This document shows, piece after piece, positions 12,801 through 24,800 of a stretch of 62,000 bases of DNA. The stretch lies in the NCBI GenBank assembly GCA_030141605.1, contig JAQGDQ010000009.1:155001-217000 (forward strand), written 5' to 3'. Under the pieces are notes generated by a model. That model did not search any database, had not been told where the DNA came from, and saw nothing but the letters and a program-made list of their open reading frames with translations. Each line of letters starts with the position of its first letter. Position 1 is the stretch's first letter. Made by a program: the position numbers and the translations under genes. This DNA comes from Tubiluchus corallicola. Lineage: Eukaryota; Priapulida; Priapulimorpha; Priapulimorphida; Tubiluchidae.

Positions 12801-15800
12801 TCCTTGTAAATAACGATGTATTGTAAGTAACGAAAATGTGTTTTTGTGAGCCAGTGGTGCACACTGGGAAGGTGAGTCAGTGACGTTTTACCCGGTGACG
12901 CGAATATTTTGAATTAAGGATTTTTTTTTCAATCGCGTAAATCTTTTGAACAGCTAAGCATGATGCAAAGTAATACAAATTTGTATGGAGAGTTTAACAG
13001 GACATACTTCAAAATTCTCTATTCTTCTTTTTAAACAAAGCAAAACATGTCAGACAGTAGTGATGCACACAAACTTCATACAACTTATATAAAAATATTA
13101 ATTGGCTAAAGTCTGGATATGGGCCTATAAAACGATTTTCTGAAGATTGTTATAAAAACTTGTTTAAAGTTCAATAACGTCGCGAACAACAATGTTCCAT
13201 TCTTGTTTTAAAAAAACAACTTTTTCTAGATGTTTCATTGTTATAAACGCAACGATCTATTTGCACTTCTTGTCTGAAATGCTGATCTGTATGCATCCAT
13301 ACACACTTACCAATAGAACTAGAGATTTTTAAAGTGGGTGCATTTCTATTTTATTTTTTCAGCGGATATTTAACTCGTTTCTATCAAAGAATAATTTTAG
13401 CCAGCTCACTTCTTCCACTTACCAGCATCCACGTGTGGACATTGTTCCAGGTAACCATGGGATTTCGCAATTATTTTTACATCTTGCAATTTACCCTGTA
13501 ACAATATACAACAATGCGTTTTGTTATAAATACGGCAATTATATCTCTATTACATACAGTAGAAACCAAGCAGTGTTATTTAGTTCACTACAATACACAG
13601 TATCTTTTCGTGTCGTAATGTGTTATGTCGTTATGTGTTGCGCTGCATTGCATTGCATTGTGTTGTGTTGTGTTGTGTTGTGTTGTGTTGTGTTGTGTTG
13701 TGTTGTGTTGTGTTGTGTTGCCTTGCGTTGGTTTGCCCTGTGCTGCGCTGCACTGTATTGTATTGTATTGTATTGTATTGTATTGTATTGTATTGTATTG
13801 TATTGTTTTGTATTGTATTGTATTGTATTGTATTGTATTGTATTGTATTGTATTGTATTGTATTGTATTGTATTGTATTGTATTGTATTGTATTGTATTG
13901 TATTGTATTGTATTGTATTGTATTGTATTGTATTGTATTGTATTGTATTGTATTGTATTGTATTGTATTGTATTGTATTGTATTGTATTGTATTGTATTG
14001 TATTGTATTGTATTGTATTGTATTGTATTGTATTGTATTGTATTGTATTGTATTGTATTGTATTGTATTGTATTGTATTGTATTGTATTGTATTGTATTG
14101 TATTGTATTGTATTGTATTGTATTGTATTGTATTGTATTGTATTGTATTGTATTGTATTGTATTGTATTGTATTGTATTGTATTGTATTGTATTGTATTG
14201 TATTGTATTGTATTGTATTGTATTGTATTGTATTCTATTGTATTGTATTGTATTGTATTGTATTGTATTGTATTGTATTGTATTGTATTGTATTGTATTG
14301 TATTGTATTGTATTGTATTGTATTGTATTGTATTGTATTGTATTGTATTGTATTGTATTGTATTGTATTGTATTGTATTGTATTGTATTGTATTGTATTG
14401 TATTGTATTGTGTTGTGTTGTGTTGTGTTGTGTTGTGTTGTGTTGTGTTGTGTTGTGTTGTATTGTATTGTATTGTATTGTATTGTATTGTATTGTATTG
14501 TATTGTATTGTATTGTATTGTATTGTATTGTATTGTATTGTATTGTATTGTATTGTATTGTATTGTATTGTATTGTATTGTATTGTATTGTATTGTATTG
14601 TATTGTATTGTATTGTATTGTATTGTATTGTAACTAATCTATCTGATAGTTGAATAAAGAAATGAAACGCCTTTGCGCTGATTGGGATAATAGCGTTTGC
14701 ACTGCTAAAATTATTGTTTACATTTAAAATACTGTTTTGGACGTGGACTGGAGGAAGTATTGATTTTGTAAGTTACAACGTTAACACTTTGTTACGAGAT
14801 TTTTGTTATGTCAACAGGTGGGCCTTATAATAAATTAATTGCAGAAATACCGAATTCTTTCTCACCTTAAATAACGAATGTCGTATACTGCCCTGACCCA
14901 GCCAAAACTCGATGCTCTTATCCAGATGTCTGTCTATACCTGGAATAACTCTTTGGTGGATTCTCTCGCAATCCACGTAGATGGCTAAGTGATGACCACT
15001 GAGAGATACAGCTAGACGATGCCAATGATCATCTGCTAAATCAGTTTGAAAAATCTCACTTCTTGTACGATTATGATATGTATAATGGAATCGAAGCTCG
15101 CCCTTACGACCACTGCTTTGAACGTCTAAGTATCTGTAAAATTGCGCGCATATAGACATTAAAATTTCATTATTTCTGAAGTTACAAGTGCAAAAACTAT
15201 GAACTTTTTACTTGTCCTTTAAAGAAGCAGCGTAAGATTGGACTGAAATTCACGAGGAGCTATTAAAGATCTTTACATTATTGTAGCTAGTGGTAAGTCC
15301 ATCAACCACAATCATGATGCGTTTAGAAATTTAAGGCGTAATGAAGTCCGTACAAAGATTGAAAACTCAAACCAGAGCGTTTAATTTGCTGTTAATGCAA
15401 AGAACGTGATAGGCTGTTGATAACTTCCAAAAAATTCGTTGTTTTGATAAAGTAGAATATGTTATTAGATAAAAATTAAAATACTAAGATCGAATAACCG
15501 TAAATCAACTTACGGAATATTTTCTTTTGTTACGGAAACTATTGATCCCGTGTTCATCGGATGTTGTTTTAAAGTAGCAATGAAAGTTAATTCATTACTT
15601 TCGGAAAGAAGTATTCTAGCATATTCCGTTGTGGCTCTTGACATCCTTAAAACCCGCACATCACCTAAATGTGCAAAAACACCAGGTTAAGCACATTCAG
15701 AACGGGTTAGCAAGAATCAAGTTACATCAGAAATAAAAAATAACACGATTTTTATGGTTTATCTGCTTTATTAATCGTTAAATTCGGATTCAAAAAAGAT

Positions 15801-18800
15801 TATAACAATTTTAGCCATGTTTTTCGCCATCTTTCTTCTGTTCAGCCTACGAAAAAAGATCTTTTCTTCCCACCACGCGCACACTACGACTCTCGCCCCG
15901 AGCGAGACAAACGCTTTATCTTTAGATAAAAAATGCCTATGATTTACCACATATTATAGGAAACCTATATACCATATTAAATTCAGCTCCATATGCAAAT
16001 TTTACAACAAATGGTAAAAGACAAATATTACGGAAAATACATTACGGTGGATACACAAAATTTAACATCATATGTACTCCTAGACATCAGACAATCATTT
16101 TTCTTACCCACATATAAACTTAAAAATTGGGAAATTCCAAACCACAAATGCTTTACTTATAGGTAAATTTAAGCAAATAAAAATTTGGAAATAGACAGAT
16201 ATTGAAATTATACCTAAGTTCTGCACTACTTCCACTATGTCTGCTTCTCCTGATTCAATATAAATTTGACTATTACAACAACAACTGGGATATCGTGTTG
16301 TATTCTTGTTAGCTTCAAATTGGTAGGGAGGTTTCGACGTTTGGACAGAAGCCCATTTTTCGCAACTCTAAAGGCGGAACCGCCGTGCGACAGCTGACAG
16401 AGAACCGGGAAACGTGTAACGCGAGCAGAGTCCCTGGGATGAAGCCAGGTCCCGGAAGAGTCCTTGCTTGCACTTTCCCGGGATTACTCCGAAAACACAA
16501 CACAGCCGCCAGATGCGTTTAACAGAAAGCAGACGAAACACCTGTGACGTATTACGTATCCCAGGATGCATCTGTTACAGTTGGCTTCGGCAGCGTAGTA
16601 GTAAATACAAGGGAAATCTGTTAATCTTACAACGAGGCGGTGCCCTTGTTATGTGCGAGGTTTTTACTAACGTGATTTCTTGAGGCGGAATCTTTGTAAA
16701 TTGGGCGTCATGTACAAAGTTATCCACGGCGGATTGGTTAAAAACTGAAGTTAACACTAACAGTATGTAAAGCAGCCACAATGCAAAGATTCGGGCAAAA
16801 GGACTGATGATTACTGATGAAGTAAATGAAAACTAAATTTTAAACTATATCTGCCCTTAAAATATAAAAAGGAACATACTATTTTTTCAAGAATGACTTA
16901 CGTAAAAGAATTATTATCACAGAATGGTAATTTTGCGTTCGCGTGGCTAGTTTTTCTCGAAACTTGATTTTTAAACTTAAATTTTGCCGAGTTTGTCACA
17001 CTCAATGTTGTACAGTAGCACTGTACTTCAATTTTCGCTTTGTGGTATGCAACACGTTCGTGGAATGTTTGTGCAGTTGGAAATTATGTTCAGTTATGAT
17101 GTCACCACTACTTGGGCTCGTCTGTCGTTAATTAAGTTTTTAACCTATTATTTAATTCCAGAAAAGCATTGGCATTATTATAGGTCTTAAAATGTATACT
17201 TTTAACCGTACTTCAAAATGGGATAGAATAAAACGAAGACAACTTAATGTTACAACTGGTAGAAAAAAAACTAAAAACGCGCTGAAGCAACTTCATGTAA
17301 AACATGATCATAAGTCTAATAATATAAATTAATATTAAAATAATAAGTATTTAAATTATTTTGGTACAGTATTAAAATATTATTATTAAATTACTTAGAC
17401 AGCCATTGTCCCTATCTGGGCCGTTGTGGAACGTCACATCTAGAATATATTCACCTGGTTACTTCCTCAGTGAATAGATGCGTAGTAGACAGTGTAAAAA
17501 ACAATTCATGCATTCAAGAAAGGTGAGACAGAAAACAGAAAATAGAGGCAGAGTGGAGAGAGCTGTGCTGGCTCTAAGATTTGGCATAACGTGAACCATA
17601 ACATTGTTGTAATTCACATTGTTTTGAACTAGCTAACAAATTATTTTCTCTGCCGTAGTGTTTGGCATAATAAATCAAAACCATTGTTTATCAAGACTGC
17701 AGTTTTTTTCATCATTACTGTTCATTCATGATTTCACGTTATACGATCCAAATGAAAGCTGCAATGTAACAGAACCAACCAACAACTGCGCATGTCTTTT
17801 ACAAACCGTCACGCTATCACAAAAAATTGATTTCAACTCAAATGGGATAAAAATGCTCAAAAATTGCAAAGCAGCTTCTGTTTTTTTGTAAAGTATACTT
17901 TATAAACTAAATCTGCTAAATAAATTCAACGTGTGAAACAAGAGCTCACTCCCCGCAGTTAAATCTAATGCACATCTCACTCAACAATGTTGCTACGTGA
18001 CCAGGCGCGCAGTGCTCCTTGTAATTAATACGCTAATTATTCTTTGATCTGGGTGGGTAAAACAAATTTTTCGATGTAGAACACTGACATTTTATCCAGG
18101 GCTTCATTAAAGTCAAGAATGACATCCCTAGATTAAAAACCTGCAGAATAACTTGAGGATTGCTATGTTCCAGTGTAAAAGGTGTAAAGCTAAAGAACAA
18201 GTTCGTTCCCTTTTCCGCTTTTATTCAACAACATGTTAATGTCCTTCAATTGACCTTCATTAAGATTTCTTGGTAAGGCTCTGATATCAACCTGTCGCTT
18301 ACTAACCTCCCACCACTCTGACGCAACTGGCTGTACTGTGAATGGGAAATCTTTAAATGTGTTTAGTCTGGCCTGAATTGGCAAAATTAGAAAAAATGTT
18401 TCACTCTTGTTAGGTTAAAACACGAGAAAACTCCTGACTTACGTCAAGCTAAAAAATCGTTTTGAAATTTTGTGTCACCTGGGTACTGCTTTATTGCGTA
18501 CAGAGCTTATATTAGCAACGACATTGTATATAATTTAAAAATTTAACTCTTGTGATAACCGTTAAACGCAGCCATTTTAATAGTAAGTAAATTGAAATAA
18601 GTTTAGATAACGTTGTGTAAAGTTTGAAAAATAATCAGAGCATTTGTATCATACACGCACACACTTCACTAACTAAGCTAAAGTATAAACTACTCTACCT
18701 TGTCAATAAAAGAAAAACGTTTTTGGCGAGTCAGTGTTGCACACCGGGAAGGTGAGTCAGTGACGTTTTACCAGTTGGCGAGAACATTCTAAATTACTAA

Positions 18801-21800
18801 GAATTTTCTCTTATAGTTACACAAGTTTTTCAAGCTGATAAGAGTAATGCTGAGTAATATAACTTTGTATGGAAAATTTTTCGGGACATATTATAAAATT
18901 GCCTTCTCTTCCCTTATAAGAGCATATAACTCAAAATAACTGAAATCACAAATATATTATAACAGCACGTGTCAGTACTTACCTGAAAGGTCTAAAGCAG
19001 GAGTGTGAAAAAGGCCCTGAACTCGTCTGACCCCTAACGGTCGCCGAATAGGATCCGATGGTAATCGTTTTATGACGTCATTAATTAAATTGACTTCTAG
19101 TCGCGACCTTATTTGTTCACAGAAAGCTGGAAAATACATGTTAAAATTTAGTAATCTCGCTAGATTTTAAATATCAAACAGAGTTTGTATAATTTACTTG
19201 GAAAACGAGTGTAAACGCTATAAAAAGAGACTACGAAAAAGAGGCGGTGTGAAAACGAAGGCAGTCGATGAGTAATAATAAGTTATTGAACAAAGTTTCT
19301 CCACAGTAGAGGAGAAAAAGGAGAAACAAACGACGGGGAACAAAGGGTTAGTAATAAATGAGAGAATAAAAATAAGAGAAAAGAATGAGAGCACCAAGAA
19401 AGAAAAAGAAAAGTAAAGGAGAAGAAGAGGGATTAGAAAACGACTGGTGGTATAGAGCAGACAGTGTATAACATCTCAAAGCATCTAAGCGGTTGCGCAA
19501 AAATTAGCATCAGTTATTATGACAAGACAAGCAATTTAAACAAATAGTTGAACAAGGAATTTTTGAGCCTATAAGTAATTTGAGTATATAATTTTGTAAT
19601 GGCAAAGTGTAATTAGGACACAGTCTGTCGTTGAATACATTTTCCTAAATCTGTACACGGACTAGTCTGTGTGTGCTCAAACAAGCTATTGAAAGTAATT
19701 GCTATAGCCACACCTAATAAATGAGCAGACGGGTAACCTGAACAGGTAAGTCGTGTCGACACATTTGTTTCCGTGCTGTTTTTATTCAATAAATAATTTC
19801 TGGTACTTGAATTAACCAAATAATGAACACATTATGCTATTCTGTGCCACGGCTGCGTTATTTTTATTGCACTCGGCAGGTGACTGCGACACCCGCTGTG
19901 TAATGATAATGATATAAAGTTATCGGTAATTATACGCTGCAATTATGTACACGCTATTTACGCGTTGCGCAAATGAAGCCAGCCCAGCTGATGACGTCAC
20001 CGTCGTTGATTGAATGCAGAGGAAATACCGAAATGGTATCACTAATTTGATTAAATGGCATTAAATGGTTAAAGCTTGATTGTTTGCCAAGACAATCGAT
20101 GCGGTTTATGAGCTTATATAAGGCCTGTGTGACTGTCGGTTAGCATTCTTTTACTAAACTAATTCAACACTTAACACGTGAGCAGCATGGGAAGGAGTGA
20201 CGGGGAAGGTGTGTGGGAGGTAGACGGCGCGTAATTGAAAGTTATTGTCACACAGTGGCGCTCAATCCGGAATAGAAATACGTTGGTCTGACTGCATCCC
20301 ACGCTGATACGGTGATTATCGTAATATGCAACCACTGCTTTCAGAAATTGTGGCGCTGTAAATTACCATAAATAAATTTATAGCAACAGCTAAATCATTT
20401 GAGCTTTTTCGTAGTTTGAGTCAGCTAAAATTAGAAACTCTTAATTAGTTTACGCTCATAACTTTCTTAAAATACGATGCTGGTTATTCCAAAAGGTGTG
20501 CGGCAGCGTTTATCAAATTGATGTAATAAACACATTCATAACTTAGATGGTAAATGCAAATTTAGCCGGAAAAAATGCGAGACGGCAAAAGACGGTTTGA
20601 ACTAAAGCCTTTTGGATACTGAAAGCTTCTAACTAAATATATTGTCACGTCCACGTCCACGCCTACAACCTACAACTCAGCGAAACACAATGTGTACAAA
20701 CTGAGTGCACACTGAACACAGCACAAAACAGCACCGTACAGCGCAGTATAACACGACACAGCACGTAACTCAAGGCAATGTGCAACAACACAACAAAATA
20801 AGCGCAACAAAATGAAATGCTCTGCGGAGGGATAAAAGCTAAATGTCTTGACTACTGGATCATGCGTGCGATGGAATTAAAATGCATTTTAAGCACTTTT
20901 ATACTTTCCTTTCATCTTGTACAACTCCTATTATGCACTAAGTGCTGCTATCAATTCAGAGTAATTAACTAACCCCGTATTTAGAATAATTGCTAATAAA
21001 TCCAAGATTCAACGTTAATCGTTGATGATGCATCATCAGCAAAGATAATAAATTACTATTTGCGTTATTTGTATTTGTCAGTATTTATTTGCAATTTTAT
21101 TTATTCTGTAATGAGAAAGTGAAGCAAAAATATATATTAAGACACGCACACGAAAATGCTGGAACAAAACAGTAAATTAAATAGGGAACAAAACTGAGAA
21201 AAGTAAATTAGAAACTATAGTTTTGTTAACTGCGTGACAATTTTGTGTGAGGAAGATAGAAACTGGACGCAAACCGAGTGTCAGAATTCGCCCAGAAATC
21301 TACACAAATCGCATGTATAAGGGAAAAATTTACCAAGCTACATCAGGTGACCCAAGTCGCGAAAAGGGCTTCATCTAAGGCAGCTGTTGCGTTTTTATGG
21401 TTAATAAATACATAAAAAACTCTTATCGTTTGCACCAAACGACTCAAGCAGGGGAACAAGTGTTGACAAGCAAATTCAATGACCTCAAAAGCGAAAGAAG
21501 CCAGACAGAGTGGCGTTGGATGTTTAAAAAATATTTTGCAAAAAAGTTAGAAATAAGATAGCTTTGCAATTAGATTTATGCAAACCTTATGGGAAAGGCC
21601 GTATGCTACAATGATAAATTTTGATGCAAACACTTGTATTATTTTGTTTTATCATTCTATAGTGCTTTGTGCTGTAGCACATTGTACGTTTTGTGCTTGT
21701 TGCACAGCGTCATATTGTATGATATACTGTTCTGTATGTGTTGTAGCTGCTGATTTGCGCCGTAAAGCACTGAGTATTGCTGAACTGATATTCTGATGAT

Positions 21801-24800
21801 AAAAACCTAAGCATTAAAAGCTTTCACTATCCAACTGAAACAATGCATTGCATGGAACAGCACAGCACTGTACACGCCACATTAGTATTCATTAGATTGT
21901 ATCATTCGATTGAACTGTATTGTAAATTGTTGCACTATATTGCATGTCATTGCACCATGTATGTGCACAGTGCATATTGAATTGTAAATGCATGTATTTA
22001 TGTTGTATAATGTAACTTTGTTACATTGCACTGCATTTTGCAGTGTATCCAAAGTTTGCATTTTACTATGGCGTATTTAACTAACGCAAAATCACCTTAT
22101 AATAAATTCGTCCATCAAATTCTGCGTATAACAATTTTACAACAATGAATATCGGTATGCGAAACTTGCCATTGTAGGTTATGGCGATGCGTCTTACGCT
22201 GCAGAATTTCACTGTTTGTACCTGACGTGTTCTGCACACTAGTCAGTACATTACAATAGTTAATGCAACTTCTTCACTAATATAACAAGTTGCCATCACC
22301 ATACCCGATTCTCCTGCTAACTTGATAGTTCTAGTGAACAGGCTGAAATAATAATTAATACTTTGCCACGAAAAAGGCTGTCATCTAAAACTACTCAAAA
22401 CTGTATTATATTATGAGTTTTGTACTATTTTCAGGAAGCAGGCTAGCAAAATTAAGGTTGCAAGTGACTTTGTAACTAAGCTACTTGTTACTTCCCAATT
22501 AAATATAGACATTGATGAACGAGTTGTGCCTATATCAGCACTAGGAAAGGTCAAACGATGTGGCATTCTAGCTTAAAAGGTCCAAGGTTAGATAATTCAG
22601 CTAGTACAAGGCTATTAAGTTAATTGGTTTCCCGAAGAATTCTTGCAAGTCTGCGGTATTTGGCTGGAATAAAACGCTTATAAAGTTCATCTCTTTGTAA
22701 GGGCAAATACTAATTAAGGATACGATTTTCTGATTAGTCCCAATTAAAGCTTCTTAATCTAATTCATTTTGGATAATAGAATGATAACTTATTTTTGCAG
22801 TTAGTTTTCTGTATGTAGCCTATATATAATTAGTGTTATATATCACTACAGTAATAGTTAACGCTATAACTAGTACAGTGTTATTAGTTGGTCTGCATTG
22901 TGAATCTGTGCTGTAATGTGATAATGAAATTCATCTACAAATACAGAGTCGTCCAGAAAAAACATTAAATATAAATTCTTTAATAAAACAAAAATTACAT
23001 ATCAAAAAGGCATAAAAATTTAAGGGAATAACAATGAATACTTTCCCCCAGGAGAAAATTTAGTTGTAAGTTTTGTGTTTGATTTTTGTTAAACTTTTTG
23101 TAAGTTTAAAATGTGACGTTTAAAACTGTAGTTCCATAACAAAGAAATGGAAGTTTTTCTAAAATTTATTGTTTTAAATAAAAATGAAACTGAGCTTCAG
23201 ATGTTTCTTATAAATATAACTTACAAAACAATCCTGACCTAAATCTTCTAGATTTTAACATATGGGAAACTTATCTCACGGAGTGTATGGCGCAGAAAAC
23301 ACCAAAGATGCTCCTGAAACTGAAAGAAAGTTTTGCTTCAAGAATGGACTAAATTTCAACAAAGTGAGAATAATTTAGCTATTTACCAATTCCGACATAT
23401 GTCGGTTTCGCAAGGTGTTCGAAATAGAAAGTAGCACATAGAACAATTTTACTTCAAACTTATGTAAATAAAGAACTATGAAAGATTTCATTTTCATTTA
23501 AACATTAAATTTTAGAAAGGCCTCCTTTTATTTGTTATGGAAATACAATTTTAAATAACAGATTTTTAAAAAACTGAGCAGAAGTAAAATACAAAATTTG
23601 CAACTAATTTTTTCTCATGTGTATATATGCAATATATATATATATATATTGTTACTCTGTTAGATTTTTATGCCTTTTTAATTTGCACTATGTCTTATTA
23701 AAGAAATGACTTGTTTTGTTTTATTAAAGAATATTTTTTCTGGGCGATCCTGTACATTAGCGAGTAATTTACAATAAGTGTTTTTTTTACTAATGCTGTT
23801 CAGTAGGTCGATTTACATAATTAAATTTACACTATAATTATAACAAAGCCAACCAATAAGTCGCTGTATTTGTAGTTAAGATCGAACTTGATTTATATCA
23901 CCCCAATTATTATAATTATAACATAATTTTATAATTGTATAAATTAATGTTGCTAGGAAAATTAACCCAGCTTTAACACTATTTTTCTAGCCTGCCTCCT
24001 GAAAATAGTACAAAATACATAAGATAACTCAGTTTACAGTTTTGAGTAGTTTTCGATGACACCCTTTCACGTGGCAAAGTGTTAATTATTTCAACCTATT
24101 CATAAGATAACTCAGTTTACAGTTTTGAGTAGTTTTCGATGACACCCTTTCACGTGGCAAAGTGTTAATTATTTCAACCTATTCACTAAAACTATCAAAT
24201 TACTAGAATAACTGGATAGTCAAATGGTGATGGCAGCTTGTTATACTAACGAAGAAGTTGCATTAACGATTATAACGTACCCGACTAATGAGCAGGACGC
24301 ATCAGGTATAAACAGTGAAATTCAGCCTGGCAAGTTTGGCTGTAGGTAAAGAGTAATCATATAATGCGAGATGAAAATGCACAAAAACTACAGAGTATTG
24401 AAAAAACGGCTTATTATTTGTTATACTTTTAATTTTATTTTTATATTTAAATTTTTAACCCATCTTGAGTTAAGAAATTTAATTGTATATGCCACACATA
24501 GATTAACATAAACTGTTATACGTAGAATTTGATGTACATACGAACTTATTATAATTTTGCTTTCTATTATTCCAACTGTATGCAAATTAAGCTGTAGTAG
24601 TTGTAATAGACGTAGAGCCATATATTTTTTTCAGTATTCCTGTGCTTTAAATATTAATAATTCATGGTACAGATGACGTTTAACGCAACACCGATAACTA
24701 TGCTGATGAGTTTATGATTACAATAAAGTAATATAAGTAGCATTCAATGCCATGCATAATGGTTTAATAAATGGTGCAATATCATAACTTTTTAATTAGT

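Larger units (their letters stand above)
22160..24340. mobile_element. Long inverted-repeat (foldback-type) element in NELL intron 1
   Basis: The left arm (about 22160-22456) is the reverse complement of the right arm (about 23980-24340), sharing e.g. GAATTTCACTGTTT, GTTAATGCAACTTCTTC, GCCATCACCAT and AAAACTACTCAAAACTGT in the same order. The right arm carries an internal 83-bp duplication. The interior contains a separate mariner-like element. No transposase of its own was seen. Confidence 0.75.

Noticed and set aside
13435-14653. Plus-strand open frames of 340-400 codons made of repeated (VLYCI)-type peptides
   Set aside because: They are entirely the TATTG pentanucleotide read in frame; all three frames are open for the same reason. 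No start context or splice evidence.
16315-16683. Short open frames on both strands in the CpG-rich block
   Set aside because: No splice-consistent exon for NELL, no recognisable domain; GC-rich DNA opens frames by chance.
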